Source of the DNA: Alphaproteobacteria bacterium | GTDB taxonomy: Bacteria > Pseudomonadota > Alphaproteobacteria > UBA11136 | NCBI GenBank assembly: GCA_030739855.1 | Contig: JASLYJ010000008.1 | Span: forward strand, 1 to 57,812 | Reading direction: 5' to 3' | DNA length: 57,812 nucleotides | Part shown: positions 1 through 10,406 of the stretch, one piece after another | Numbering within the stretch: position 1 is the stretch's first letter | Layout: each line of letters starts with the position of its first letter | The notes under the pieces: model-generated | The model's database searches: none | Seen by the model: the letters and a program-made list of their open reading frames with translations, nothing else | Told to the model about the DNA's origin: nothing | Translations under genes and position numbers: made by a program

Positions 1-783
1 ATCGCCGCGATAGAGAAGAACCCGCGAATTGGCCAGAACCGTCGCCAGTGCGGGCTTCGCCACTGGATCGCGCAGCACCACCCCGGCATCACCCAGGGAA
101 CGTGCTCTCTCCAAAACCGAGGCCATACGTACCGCCTTAGCGTTGCCTACCGCGCCATAAGTACGAGCACCTGAAAAAATATGGAGTTCAGCGTCCGGCA
201 CCTGGGGCCGGATTTCCGCCACCCACAGATCAAGAAGCCAGTTGAGGGAACGCATGGGATTGGAGGTAAACACCACCCGCGGCGGCGGCGGGATCTCAAG
301 AGGCGTTGCGGTACGGAAGACCTCGCTAATGCCGTAAGGAATCACGTGACGTCCACCCACGGGCACCCAGAAGGGACAGGAGGCAGCGTGATAACGGCCA
401 GAAAATACGATTTCAGGGTGCCATTTCAACAACGGCCACAGATAACGCAATTTCAGCAGATAGCGCGCCGGATTATGAATCCAGAATATCCGCCGCCGCG
501 CCCTGGGCAGCAGGGAAATGAGAGTGTGCCCGCGATTGGCGATATAGAGATCGGCGTCGCCGAAAAAGTCCCCGGCCTCGAGGGCCGGCGCCAGCGGCGC
601 CCAGTCCACCCCACGGGAATTTAGGGGAGCCTCGCAATTGTTGCGCACAATAACCTCGTGCCCGCGCGCCGCCAGGGCATGGGCAAGGCCGATGAAGGCC
701 GATTCCGCGCCACCGATTGGAGCGTTCTCGGGTGTACGACCATCGAAATGAATGCCGTCATCGGCCATGACGATACGCGCCAT
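1..783 (-). CDS. glycosyltransferase family 4 (group 1), partial, runs off the left edge
   Basis: Minus-strand open frame from ATG at 783 (MARIVMADDGIHFDGRTPENAPIGGAESAFIGLAHALAARGHEVIVRNN...). Start overlaps the stop of the upstream gene (ATGA). Not in the ORF track because it is truncated. Confidence 0.75.
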   Translation of the reverse strand, partial: MARIVMADDGIHFDGRTPENAPIGGAESAFIGLAHALAARGHEVIVRNNCEAPLNSRGVDWAPLAPALEAGDFFGDADLYIANRGHTLISLLPRARRRIFWIHNPARYLLKLRYLWPLLKWHPEIVFSGRYHAASCPFWVPVGGRHVIPYGISEVFRTATPLEIPPPPRVVFTSNPMRSLNWLLDLWVAEIRPQVPDAELHIFSGARTYGAVGNAKAVRMASVLERARSLGDAGVVLRDPVAKPALATVLANSRVLLYRGD

Positions 784-1553
784 CAGTTGTCACCGAACTC
801 ATCGCCATAGCGAGCCTTGAAATAGGAAAGGATGGGAAAGAGACCCGCCAGAAGGGCAACGAGGAATCCCAGCTCGCCTTCACGGTAGCCGCGCCGGCCG
901 ACATAGCATTTCCAGAAGCGGGAAAAAATCCGCCGCATATTGGCGCCGAGACTGCCCAGATCGCCAGAATCACGCAGGTCCAGGGCGCGCGCCGTTGAAT
1001 AGTTGTCGAGACGTTTGAGCATGTCAGAAATATCACGATCCACGAAATGCTGGAGCCGCTGTTTCAGAGCCGCGCCCTCTTTACCGTCGAGAGTCAGAGA
1101 AGGATGCACCCGCTGTGCACCCACCCGTTTCACGCCCTTGCGGGTGAGGCCGGGAAAGGCGGAACGGCCAAAGGACGCGCCCCAGCCATAACGCACCAGC
1201 CGCTCCCCCACGTAGTTGTCCACGGGAATCAGGTGCCAATCAGCCGGGGAGGTGGAGATGACCTGGCGTATTTCCACCGCCAGTTCCGTTGTCACTTGTT
1301 CGTCGGCGTCCACCTCTAGAACCCAGTCACCCTCGCAGGCGGCAAAACCAGCGTTGCGACGGTCGCCTTCAAGCTCCCACGATCCTTCCACCAGGCGGCC
1401 GGTATAGCGCGCGGCGATGGTCTTGGTGCCGTCGCTGCAGTCGTCGAGCACTACCACGATCTCGTCGGCGAATGCCAGACGATCGAGACAGTCCGCGATC
1501 TGATCTTCCTCGTTATGGGCCACCACCAGCGCCGAGAGTCTGCATTCGCTCAT
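783..1553 (-). CDS. glycosyltransferase family 2 (WaaE/KdtX-like)
   Basis: LSALVVAHNEEDQIADCLDRLAFADEIVVVLDDCSDGT...WVLEVDADEQV motif pattern of GT2 enzymes in LPS core clusters. Confidence 0.8.
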   Translation of the reverse strand: MSECRLSALVVAHNEEDQIADCLDRLAFADEIVVVLDDCSDGTKTIAARYTGRLVEGSWELEGDRRNAGFAACEGDWVLEVDADEQVTTELAVEIRQVISTSPADWHLIPVDNYVGERLVRYGWGASFGRSAFPGLTRKGVKRVGAQRVHPSLTLDGKEGAALKQRLQHFVDRDISDMLKRLDNYSTARALDLRDSGDLGSLGANMRRIFSRFWKCYVGRRGYREGELGFLVALLAGLFPILSYFKARYGDEFGDN

Positions 1554-1641
1554 GGCGTTTCCACCTCCAGCGCTCTGCCACTTTCACCCGTCATGAATCC
1601 CCTCCTCATTCATCCGCGCTATGCTAGACGAAAGCGCGGGA

Positions 1642-2619
1642 TCACGAAACACCGTCACCATCCCGGCATCGCCCCCACAGTTCGGCGGCGGCAGCGATAA
1701 CGGCATCCACAGAAAGACTCGCCATCAGCGTTCCCGTGGTGCGATGGTTGAAACTGGGCGCACCCACCAGCGCATTATAGCTTTTCCGAGTGCGCACCAC
1801 CGCCGCGCGCGGGCCCGTGGGCGCGTAATGGCGGTCCTGGCTGGGGCCGAACAGGCCCAAGGTAGGCAGCCCGGCGGCAGCGGCCATATGCATCAGGCCT
1901 GAATCGTTGCCGATATAGAAATCACAGCGTTCGAGACAGGCATATGCGGTTGGTAGGTCGACCCGACCCATCAGATCGAGACGGCGTTCCGGCGGCACCG
2001 AATCGAGGACCAGCGTTGCCGCCGTGTGCTCGTTTTCGTCCCCGAACACAGCCACCCGTGCGCCGGAGAAAAGCCCATCGGCGCCTGTGAGTCGGGTGAT
2101 CAACGCTACGAAATTTTCAGCCGGCCATTGTTTGCCAATCCAGTTGGTGGTGGGGCCGATTCCCAAGACGAATTCGCCCTTGGGCACTAGGGATTGCGCC
2201 GCGTCCTTTGTTTCGGGAGAGACCTCCAGGCGCGGCAGGGGCGGGTCCTCGATCCGCAGCACATGGGCAATCTCTTGCAGGCGGTGCAGGGTGGTGGTGC
2301 GCCGCTTGCCGCGGAAGATACGCCGCCGCCAGGTGGGCAAGAACCACGCCAGACTGGTGCCACGCAGATCCACCACCATAAACCACCGGGAAAGAACACA
2401 GCGCAACCACAACCACAACCAATGGCCGACTCCGGCGAATTTACGCAGGGGGATAACCCGCACCACACCCGGCAGGGCCGCAAACAGGGGTGCGGGGACC
2501 TCGCCACAGGCCACCGTGATGCGGCAGTCGGGGTAGCGGGTGGCGAGATGGGCCAGAATCCCGGTGGACAAAACTGCGTCGCCGATACGGGTGGCGGTGA
2601 TGAAAAGGATGTTCTTCAT
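1642..2619 (-). CDS. glycosyltransferase family 9 (heptosyltransferase-like)
   Basis: MKNILFITATRIGDAVLSTGILAHLATRYP...FYIGNDSGLMHMAAAAGLPTLGLFGPS, typical GT9/ADP-heptose transferase motifs. Confidence 0.85.
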   Translation of the reverse strand: MKNILFITATRIGDAVLSTGILAHLATRYPDCRITVACGEVPAPLFAALPGVVRVIPLRKFAGVGHWLWLWLRCVLSRWFMVVDLRGTSLAWFLPTWRRRIFRGKRRTTTLHRLQEIAHVLRIEDPPLPRLEVSPETKDAAQSLVPKGEFVLGIGPTTNWIGKQWPAENFVALITRLTGADGLFSGARVAVFGDENEHTAATLVLDSVPPERRLDLMGRVDLPTAYACLERCDFYIGNDSGLMHMAAAAGLPTLGLFGPSQDRHYAPTGPRAAVVRTRKSYNALVGAPSFNHRTTGTLMASLSVDAVIAAAAELWGRCRDGDGVS

Positions 2620-2728
2620 AGCCCTGAGTTATAAGCGGCAACGCCCCGCCACGCAAAGCCGCCCTTGCCAAAACCATCCTCCTCCCCTAACTGATAGAGG
2701 CTCTTTTGTTCCAACCGTGGAAGTTCTC

Positions 2729-3649
2729 ATGAGTGACACCACCGCCATTCTTCTCAAAAACCGAGGCGTTCTTGCCGTAAGCGGTGGAGATGCGCGGGAG
2801 TTCCTTCAGGGGCTGGTTTCCAACGACCTCAACCGAGTCTCGCCCGCACAAGCTGTCCACGCTGCCTTGTTGACGCCACAGGGGCGCTATCTCCACGATT
2901 TCTTCATCGTTGAAAAAGGCGGCAGGTTTCTTCTCGACTGTGAGGTGGAACGCTGTGACGACCTCTTGAAGCGCCTGAAGATCTATACCATGCGCTCGGA
3001 GGTAGAGTTGGCCGAGGTGTCTTCCGATTATGTCGTTGTCCTCTTTATGGGCAAGGACGCGGGCAAAAAGCTGGGGCTTTCGGAAACTCCGGGTCAAGCC
3101 ACGGCCTTTGGCGGCGGTGTAGCCTATGGCGATCCACGGCTGTCGGAGCTAGGCGCGCGCGCCCTACTGCCCTGCAACAAGGCCGAAGCAGCCCTAGAGG
3201 ATGCCGGGTTCGCCCGCGGCGAGATAGAGGACTACGAGAGGCTGCGCCTAGAACTAGGGGTCCCCGACGGGTCGCGCGACATGGAGGTGGAAAAGGCCTT
3301 GCTTCTGGAGAATGGGTTCAACGAGCTTCACAGCGTTGACTGGGACAAGGGCTGCTACATGGGGCAAGAACTCACCGCCCGCACCAAGCACCGAGGGTTG
3401 GTGAAGAAGCGTCTGATGCCGGTGGCCGTGAACGGCCCCCTCCCCGCACCGGGCACGCCGGTGATGCTGGACGAAAGCGAAGTGGGAACCGTGAAATCGG
3501 GATTGGACACTTGCGCGCTGGCCCTGCTCCGGCTTGAGGCGATAGAGAGCGCGCAGGCCCAAGGCGGCGCGGCGTTGACGGCCGGAGAGGCGCGGCTGAC
3601 ACCGCAACAACCCCATTGGATGAAATTCGAAACGGCAGAAGAGGCCTGA
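2729..3649 (+). CDS. ygfZ: folate-binding protein YgfZ/GcvT-like
   Basis: MSDTTAILLKNRGVLAVSGGDAREFLQGLVSND and K-G-C-Y-x-G-Q-E motif (WDKGCYMGQELTAR). Confidence 0.88.
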   Translation: MSDTTAILLKNRGVLAVSGGDAREFLQGLVSNDLNRVSPAQAVHAALLTPQGRYLHDFFIVEKGGRFLLDCEVERCDDLLKRLKIYTMRSEVELAEVSSDYVVVLFMGKDAGKKLGLSETPGQATAFGGGVAYGDPRLSELGARALLPCNKAEAALEDAGFARGEIEDYERLRLELGVPDGSRDMEVEKALLLENGFNELHSVDWDKGCYMGQELTARTKHRGLVKKRLMPVAVNGPLPAPGTPVMLDESEVGTVKSGLDTCALALLRLEAIESAQAQGGAALTAGEARLTPQQPHWMKFETAEEA

Positions 3650-3740
3650 GCCGCTCTAACTGCTACGGATACGGCCCGAGACCCTAGTCGAGACCGTGCC
3701 GTAGCGGGCCGGATAGACCATGAGCTCCTGGGCCATGGTC

Positions 3741-5804
3741 CTACCCCTCGATCTTAGAAAAATCGGCCACCGCCCCCATGACCGCGCCGATACGGGAGAG
3801 CAGCCTGAGCCGGTTAGCGCGCAGGGCCGCATCCTCGCAATTGATGGTGACGTGGTCAAAGAAGGTGTCCACGGAAGGGCGCAATGTGGCCATGGCGGTC
3901 ATGGTGGCGGTAAAATCCTCGGCCTTGAGTTTGACTGCGCTTTCCTTCTCCACCGCGCCCAAGGCTTGTGAAAGAGCTTTTTCCTCCACCGCTTCAAGAC
4001 GTTTGATATTTACTTTGCCGCCATAGGACTTGCCGTCCTTCTTCTCCTCGATGGCGACGATATTCACTACGCGGTTGAAGGCGGTGAGCAGATTAGCCCC
4101 GTTGTCGCTTTCGAGAAAGCTGGAAAGAGCCTCCACGCGGGCCATGAGGCGGACCAGGTCGTCCTCACCGCCAAGAGCAAAGACGGCGAAGATAAGGTCG
4201 TGGCGCACGCCTTTTTCCTTCAGATGCACCTTGAGGCGGTCGGCGAAAAAAACCAGCAGATCATCGGGGTCGAGCCGCACCTCCTTGCCATGGAATGAGG
4301 CAGCCTTGGAGAAAATCGTCGCCAGGGGAATGCGCAGATGGTTCTCCAGGATCAGGCGGATGACACCGAGCGCGGCGCGGCGCAGGGCGAAAGGGTCTTT
4401 CGAGCCGGTGGGTGGCTCGCCGATGGCAAAGAAACCCACTAGGGTATCTATCTTGTCGGCCAGGGCCACGGTCACGCTGACCGGCTCGGTAGGACAGTCT
4501 TCGGATGGCCCGGCGGGAGCATAATGGTCGGTGATAGCATCGCAAACTTGGGCCGGCTCACCGTCATGGGAGGCGTAATAACAACCCATGGTCCCCTGAA
4601 GCTCAGGGAATTCACCAACCATGCCGGTGACGAGGTCGACCTTGGCAAGACTGGCGGCGCGGGAGGCCTGTTTCTTCTCGGCCCCGGGGACATAGATGGC
4701 TAGTTCAGCAGCCAGTTTACCCAAACGCTCGGCCTTATCGGCTAGAGAGCCCAGCTTTGCGTGAAAGACCACGTCAGCTAGCGTGGGAAGGTGGGCTTCC
4801 AGCCTGTCTTTGCGGTCCTGATCCCAGAAGAACCGGGCATCTGATAACCGTGCCCGCAGCACCCGTTCATTGCCGGCGATGATTGCCTTACCCTTATCGT
4901 CGGGGTGGGTAGCAGCCACCATGATGAAGTAAGGGGCAAGGTTACCATCGGCATCCAACAGAGAAAAATACTTTTGGTGATGGCGCATGGAGGTGGTGAG
5001 CACCTCCGGCGGTAGGTCCATGAAGTCCTGGTCAATGGATCCCATAAGCACCACTGGCCATTCCACCAGCCCCGTCACTTCATCTAAAAGAGCATCGTCA
5101 TGCCACACGGTGAGTTTTTTCTTTCTTGCCAGATTTTCTGCAGCGCGCAAGATGGTCTCGCGGCGGCGAGCCGGGTCAAGCATGACCGAAACCTGTTCAA
5201 GCTTTGCTTCGTAATCAGCGAAATCGGTGATGGTGATGGAGCTAAGGCTAAGAAAACGGTGGCCCTCTGTCATGTTGGAAGCAGGTTTATTGCCGAAAGA
5301 TACGTCGCCTACAATTTTCCCGTCGAACACGCATAAGATGCCATGTAGGGGTCTAACCCAGCGCTGGGGGCTTGTTCCCCATCTCATGGATTTGGGCCAA
5401 GGGAATGCCTCAAAAACGCCCCTAAATAATTCCGGCAATACCTCGGTAGTTAGATGCCCCTTTTTTTCACTGATAGCGAAGTAAAACTCGGTGCCTTTGA
5501 TTTCTCGAATTTCGCACTCCTCTAGTGACTTATAGCCCGCTGATTTTAGGAACCCCTGCACCGCCTGATCCGGCGCACCTACCCGCGGACCTTTCTTCTC
5601 CTCGCACCGGTCGGGCTGGGTCACAGGAAGACCATCTACCACTAGCGCCAGGCGGCGGGGGGTGACGAAGGAACGGGCAGAATTGAAGGAAAGCTCCGCC
5701 GTCTCCAGGCCGTCACAAACAAGGCGCTTGAGATCATCGGCTGCCCGCGCCTGCATGCGGGCAGGGATTTCCTCGCTCAGAAGTTCCAGAAGTAGCTCAG
5801 CCAT
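3741..5804 (-). CDS. glyS: glycine--tRNA ligase beta subunit
   Basis: [28 protein letters not shown]..., full-length GlyS; directly downstream of glyQ. Confidence 0.95.
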   Translation of the reverse strand: MAELLLELLSEEIPARMQARAADDLKRLVCDGLETAELSFNSARSFVTPRRLALVVDGLPVTQPDRCEEKKGPRVGAPDQAVQGFLKSAGYKSLEECEIREIKGTEFYFAISEKKGHLTTEVLPELFRGVFEAFPWPKSMRWGTSPQRWVRPLHGILCVFDGKIVGDVSFGNKPASNMTEGHRFLSLSSITITDFADYEAKLEQVSVMLDPARRRETILRAAENLARKKKLTVWHDDALLDEVTGLVEWPVVLMGSIDQDFMDLPPEVLTTSMRHHQKYFSLLDADGNLAPYFIMVAATHPDDKGKAIIAGNERVLRARLSDARFFWDQDRKDRLEAHLPTLADVVFHAKLGSLADKAERLGKLAAELAIYVPGAEKKQASRAASLAKVDLVTGMVGEFPELQGTMGCYYASHDGEPAQVCDAITDHYAPAGPSEDCPTEPVSVTVALADKIDTLVGFFAIGEPPTGSKDPFALRRAALGVIRLILENHLRIPLATIFSKAASFHGKEVRLDPDDLLVFFADRLKVHLKEKGVRHDLIFAVFALGGEDDLVRLMARVEALSSFLESDNGANLLTAFNRVVNIVAIEEKKDGKSYGGKVNIKRLEAVEEKALSQALGAVEKESAVKLKAEDFTATMTAMATLRPSVDTFFDHVTINCEDAALRANRLRLLSRIGAVMGAVADFSKIEG

Positions 5805-5806
5805 AC

Positions 5807-6709
5807 TCAGCTACTCTCCCCGCTGTCTCCCATATCCTGCTCAGAGACCGCCAGCCAAACTTCGCAACTTCTCTTAGCCAGCCCGCGCACGCGGCCGATA
5901 TAGGCGGCGCGTTCGGTAACAGAAATAACACCGCGAGCGTCGAGCAGATTGAAGAGATGGCTGGCCTTAATGCACTGGTCGAAGGCGGGCAATGCCAGCC
6001 CCGCCTCCAGCAGGCTTTGGCACTCCTTTTCAGCATCCTGGAAATGGCGGGTCAACGCGCGTGTGTCCGCCAGTTCAAAATTATAGGTGGAGAATTCCTT
6101 CTCATTGTGCAGGAAAACATCGCCATAGGTTACACCGTCATCATTCCAACGGAGATCAAACACGTTCTCTACGCTTTGTACGTACATGGCCAGTCGTTCT
6201 AACCCGTAGGTGAACTCCACTGAAACAGGATCGCAGTCAATACCGCCCATCTGCTGAAAATAGGTGAACTGGGTCACTTCCATGCCATCCACCCAAACCT
6301 CCCAGCCCAACCCTGAAGCCCCTAGGGTAGGACTTTCCCAGTCATCCTCCACGAAGCGGATATCGTGGCGAGCGGAATCAATGCCCAGTACATCAAGGCT
6401 TTCCAGGTAAATCTCTTGGGCGTCATCGGGTGAAGGCTTAAGCACCGCCTGCAATTGGTAATAGTATTGGAGACGGTTGGGGTTCTCGCCCCAGCGCCCA
6501 TCGGAAGGACGGCGGCAGGGTTGTACGTAGGCCACCCGCCACGGCTTCGGCCCCAGCGTTCGCAAACAAGTGGCGGGATGGAAGGTGCCTGCACCCATTT
6601 CCACGTCATAGGGCTGTAGCAGGATGCATCTCTTTCCTTTCCAAAACATCTGCAGAGACAGAATTAGGTCTTGAAAGGTATCGGGTGGTACGGATTTTTT
6701 GCGGGCCAT
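5807..6709 (-). CDS. glyQ: glycine--tRNA ligase alpha subunit
   Basis: [58 protein letters not shown]; start chosen at [12 protein letters not shown]. Confidence 0.95.
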   Translation of the reverse strand: MARKKSVPPDTFQDLILSLQMFWKGKRCILLQPYDVEMGAGTFHPATCLRTLGPKPWRVAYVQPCRRPSDGRWGENPNRLQYYYQLQAVLKPSPDDAQEIYLESLDVLGIDSARHDIRFVEDDWESPTLGASGLGWEVWVDGMEVTQFTYFQQMGGIDCDPVSVEFTYGLERLAMYVQSVENVFDLRWNDDGVTYGDVFLHNEKEFSTYNFELADTRALTRHFQDAEKECQSLLEAGLALPAFDQCIKASHLFNLLDARGVISVTERAAYIGRVRGLAKRSCEVWLAVSEQDMGDSGESS

Positions 6710-6812
6710 CAAATCGCCGCCATAAAGGACCAGGTGGAAGGAGGCAGGAACCGAGAAAAATCTACTGGCCGCACGGGTTTCGGTCAAGCAATGGCCACGG
6801 GCCTACTGGATG

Positions 6813-7043
6813 CTAGCCAGGTTTAAGAAAGGGACAGTCGTCGCGCTCGCAAGGATCACGCGATTCCGCAGAACAATAAACCCCACATACCGCACAAGCG
6901 GTCATGTCTTCAGCCTCGAGCACAGGTGGGCTGGCAAGACCTGACCGGCGGGTTTCCTCGTCGCGGTCACGCCTGAGGATAACCCAGAGAAGGGCCAAGG
7001 GTATGGCAATGAGCAGAATCTCGAAACCAGAAATGCCGAACAT
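6813..7043 (-). CDS. small membrane protein with C-terminal Cys motif (PP0621-family-like)
   Basis: MFGISGFEILLIAIPLALLWVILRRD...MTACAVCGVYCSAESRDPCERDDCPF; one TM helix then Cys-rich tail; start position inferred. Confidence 0.55.
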   Translation of the reverse strand: MFGISGFEILLIAIPLALLWVILRRDRDEETRRSGLASPPVLEAEDMTACAVCGVYCSAESRDPCERDDCPFLKPG

Positions 7044-7059
7044 CAAGGTGCCCCATGAA

Positions 7060-7827
7060 TCACAGTTCCAACCCTTGGCACCCGCGCAGAACGGCCTCTG
7101 CTTCAGAGGTATAGGTTCCATTGGCCTCGTCGGTGTGCAGAACCAGACCCGGTGACATGCGTAGAGGCCCGGAACTTCCCTTGCGCGCACTTACCAAAAC
7201 TCTTTTGGCGGCTTTCCCTACGCGCGGCCACAGCGGGAAGACCACAACCTCTCCTGCCCTTCCTTCCAGGGCTGAAAGCAATCTCCCCAGATGCTCGGCG
7301 TGGTGAATAAAAGTAATGCTCCCGTCTTTCGCCACCATACGGAGCGCGAAGGAAACCCAGTCACTGAGCCGGGCCGGGCCCTCCACATTGGCCTGGCGCT
7401 TAGCTATATGGGGCGGGAGATTGACGTTATGGGCTTCGAGAAAAGGTGGGTTTACCGCCACGCAATGGAAGCTTCCTGGTTCAAGTTCGCGAGGGGGGTC
7501 GAGAATATTACCCGTCACCACCCGCACCCGATCCTGCAGACCATTGCAGATCGCGTTTTCACCTGCAAGCACCGCAAGCTCCTCCCGATATTCCAGCCCG
7601 GTCACAGTGACACCGCCCACCCGCCGCGCCAAACACATGGAGACCGCTCCCACTCCAGCTCCGGAATCAAGCACGGAATCACCAGCGCGCGCAGACACAG
7701 CAGCGGCTAGGAATACCGGATCAATGGCTGTGCGGTAGCCTTCTACGGGCTGGCGCAGGACCACGGCACCGCCGAGCAAGAAATCTTCGCTTACCTCCTC
7801 TTCCCTTAAGGCCGACACAGCGCACAT
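7060..7827 (-). CDS. methyltransferase, TrmN6-like (tRNA1(Val) A37 N6-methyltransferase family)
   Basis: DSVLDSGAGVGAVSMCLARR SAM-binding motif and NPPF catalytic motif. Confidence 0.8.
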   Translation of the reverse strand: MCAVSALREEEVSEDFLLGGAVVLRQPVEGYRTAIDPVFLAAAVSARAGDSVLDSGAGVGAVSMCLARRVGGVTVTGLEYREELAVLAGENAICNGLQDRVRVVTGNILDPPRELEPGSFHCVAVNPPFLEAHNVNLPPHIAKRQANVEGPARLSDWVSFALRMVAKDGSITFIHHAEHLGRLLSALEGRAGEVVVFPLWPRVGKAAKRVLVSARKGSSGPLRMSPGLVLHTDEANGTYTSEAEAVLRGCQGLEL

Positions 7828-7839
7828 TTCTTTCGTCCT

Positions 7840-8079
7840 TCAAGTGTTTCCGTCCGCGAACACCACGTCCTTATCACGGGCGCCCGCTGCATCGAGGAGG
7901 CAGCAAGCACGCGCGTAGTCGCGGTCAGTCACCATAAGTCGACGCGGCAGAGCGCCGATACTACCTTCGAGGATGCTAGTATGGATATCAAAAACAATGG
8001 CCTCAATATTCTCTCCGGCAAGAATAGCTGAGGCCCAGGAGAGAATGACGGGATTATTAGTGCGAAATAGTTCCTTCAT
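7840..8079 (-). CDS. DUF2007 domain-containing protein
   Basis: MKELFRTNNPVILSWASAILAGENIEAIVFDIHTSILEGSIGALPRRLMVTDRDYARA. Confidence 0.8.
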   Translation of the reverse strand: MKELFRTNNPVILSWASAILAGENIEAIVFDIHTSILEGSIGALPRRLMVTDRDYARACCLLDAAGARDKDVVFADGNT

Positions 8080-8286
8080 ATGAAGAAAACAGTTTTTCTT
8101 TCTCTGAAATATTTAAAAACTAAATTATTTTTTAGAATCGATGAGAACAGCGCTATAGCTGGTGGTAACATATTCGTTCCATATGTATTGGGACAAATAA
8201 ATAATATGTAATTCTGGATCTAGCATTCATAGCTCAATGGCCTATCATATTATGATGACAATGCTGGCGATTAGCCCTTCCAAGAG

Positions 8287-9363
8287 ATGCTACGTCCAAT
8301 GTGGTGTGGGGCATTCCCCTACGCAAATTTGGAGATATTTTTGGCCGTTATAATCAATCTCGACCAGGAAAGGAGCCGACCTCCCGAGGCGGCGTTGGAC
8401 CACCTAACCAGCATGGTGTCCGCGGACCTGACCCAAGTCAACGAAATCATCCTACAACGCATGGAAAGCCAGGTAGGACTGATTCCACAACTGGCAGGAC
8501 ATATAATAGCGGCCGGAGGCAAACGGCTGCGGCCCTTGTTAACCTTGGCTTCGGCGCGACTGTGCGGCTATGAAGGTCGCCAGCACCTCGGCCTTGCCGC
8601 TAGCGTCGAGTTCATCCATACCGCTACCCTTCTCCATGACGATGTGGTGGACGATAGCGGCCTGCGCCGAGGCAGGGCTGCTGCTAATACATTATGGGGT
8701 AACAAGGCCAGTGTCTTAGTGGGGGATTTCCTATTCAGCCGCGCCTTTCAGCTGATGGTAGCTTCGGAGTCTATGAAAGTTCTTGATATCCTTTCCTCGG
8801 CTTCCGCTGTGATCGCCGAAGGTGAGGTGCAGCAACTATTGATTACCAACGATCCGGAAACCTCTGAGGCCGCCTATCTCGACGTAGTGCGAGCAAAAAC
8901 GGCGAAGCTGTTCTCCGCTGCCTGCCGCATCGGCGCCGTGGTAGCCAAGCGCCCTGAGAAGGAGGAGGAGGCACTGGAGAGCTTCGGGCTCAATCTCGGC
9001 ATCGCCTTTCAGCTGGTGGATGACATGCTGGACTATTTAGCGCCCAGCGATACGTTGGGCAAGACTGCCGGGGATGACTTCCGCGAGGGCAAGATGACCC
9101 TTCCCGTGATCCTTGCCTATTACCGCGGGTCGAAAACGGAACGCCAGTTCTGGCGCCGTACCCTAGAAGATATGGAACAGAAGCCGAGCGACCTCGAAAA
9201 GGCCGTAGCCTGTATGAAACGCCATAGTGCCCTCGACGATACGGTTGAACGCGCCCGCCACTATGCAGCCCTAGCGTGTGGTGCCCTGGCTGTCTTCCCA
9301 CGAGGAGAAATGAAGGAAGCACTCCTGGGCGTGGCGGATTTCTGCGTAGAACGTGCCTATTGA
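8287..9363 (+). CDS. ispB: polyprenyl diphosphate synthase (octaprenyl/IspB-like); true start may be near 8413
   Basis: GGKRLRPLLTLASARLCGY, LLHDDVVDDSGLRRG and GIAFQLVDDMLDY (two Asp-rich motifs). Confidence 0.85.
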   Translation: MLRPMWCGAFPYANLEIFLAVIINLDQERSRPPEAALDHLTSMVSADLTQVNEIILQRMESQVGLIPQLAGHIIAAGGKRLRPLLTLASARLCGYEGRQHLGLAASVEFIHTATLLHDDVVDDSGLRRGRAAANTLWGNKASVLVGDFLFSRAFQLMVASESMKVLDILSSASAVIAEGEVQQLLITNDPETSEAAYLDVVRAKTAKLFSAACRIGAVVAKRPEKEEEALESFGLNLGIAFQLVDDMLDYLAPSDTLGKTAGDDFREGKMTLPVILAYYRGSKTERQFWRRTLEDMEQKPSDLEKAVACMKRHSALDDTVERARHYAALACGALAVFPRGEMKEALLGVADFCVERAY

Positions 9364-9487
9364 GAGATGCGCACTCAGCGCAGCATGCTTGCGGCGAAAT
9401 GGCGTTGGCGGTATAACCCCCCGGCCCCTGATACAGGACCTGGGACAAGAGATTCCTAAGAAGAGAAACGCTGGCCACACATGACCA

Positions 9488-10393
9488 TCAGGGCTTCGGA
9501 GTGTAGCTCAGCCTGGTAGAGCACCGTCTTCGGGAGGCGGGGGCCGGAGGTTCAAATCCTCTCACTCCGACCAATCTTTTATCTTTATAGTCGAGATAGT
9601 GGTGGCGATAGCGCCTGGCTACATTCCCGATTTCCACCAACAGGCATACATCCACGGTATTAAACCCACGGTCGATGACAGCGCCCTCCCCTACCATGCC
9701 ACCCACGCGCAAATAACCCTTGATTAGCGGTGGCATTTCACGCAAGGCATGGCGTTCGTCCACGTGGTGTTTTTTCAGGATTTCCATTTCTACATAACGT
9801 CCCGGTAGCGCTTTCGGCCGCCATGATTTAGGTGCCGCGTGGTGATGGCGCAAATAGGACAGAGCGGTGGCCATTTGCTTAGGGTCTACACCGGGGAAGC
9901 TGGCGCAACCGAACATCAGGGTGATGTCATGGGCCTGGGCGTAGCTGGCAAGGCCGCTCCACAGGCGCTGCATAATCGCCTTACTGCGATAGCGCGCATC
10001 CACGCAGGATCGCCCTAGCTCAACTATTTCTCCTGGATAGTTCTGCAATGGAGAGAGATCAAACTCACCCGCTGAGTAGAAGCCGCAGCGCGTATCGGCC
10101 ACGGATCGGCGGAGCAAGCGGTATGTGCCCACCACAGATGGGTAAGAAGCACGAAGAGACCTATCGATCACTAGAAGGTGATCACAATGGGCGTCGAATT
10201 TGTCGAAATCTAGGCCCGCTCGCTTGACATCCACCTTAGGAGAAACCCCCATGCCCTCATAGAAGGCGTGATACCTAAGCCGTTGCGCTGCCTCCACTTC
10301 CCGCTGATTTTTGGTCAGACGCACCTCAAAGTGATTAGCTCCGACCGGGGATGTTTTCGTCCGCTCCATCATGCACTCACCACACCGTCTCAC
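9488..10393 (-). CDS. GNAT-type acyltransferase (OlsB/hemolysin-like, ornithine-lipid family); 3' end overlaps tRNA-Pro antisense
   Basis: NHFEVRLTKNQREVEAAQRLRYHAFYEGMG...GEIVELGRSCVDARYRSKAIMQRLWSGLASYAQAHDITLMFGCASFPGVDP. Confidence 0.8.
   Translation of the reverse strand: MRRCGECMMERTKTSPVGANHFEVRLTKNQREVEAAQRLRYHAFYEGMGVSPKVDVKRAGLDFDKFDAHCDHLLVIDRSLRASYPSVVGTYRLLRRSVADTRCGFYSAGEFDLSPLQNYPGEIVELGRSCVDARYRSKAIMQRLWSGLASYAQAHDITLMFGCASFPGVDPKQMATALSYLRHHHAAPKSWRPKALPGRYVEMEILKKHHVDERHALREMPPLIKGYLRVGGMVGEGAVIDRGFNTVDVCLLVEIGNVARRYRHHYLDYKDKRLVGVRGFEPPAPASRRRCSTRLSYTPKP
9497..9573 (+). tRNA. tRNA-Pro(CGG), CCA encoded
   Basis: CGGAGTG acceptor arm pairs with CACTCCG; D-arm GCTCAGCCTGGTAGAGC; anticodon loop TTCGGGA; T-arm GGAGGTTCAAATCCTC; 3' CCA. 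Confidence 0.97.
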
Positions 10394-10406
10394 GTAAAAG
10401 GGAATA

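Noticed and set aside
181-624. 147-aa plus-strand ORF
   Set aside because: Antisense to the truncated GT4 gene, which has a clear glycosyltransferase translation.
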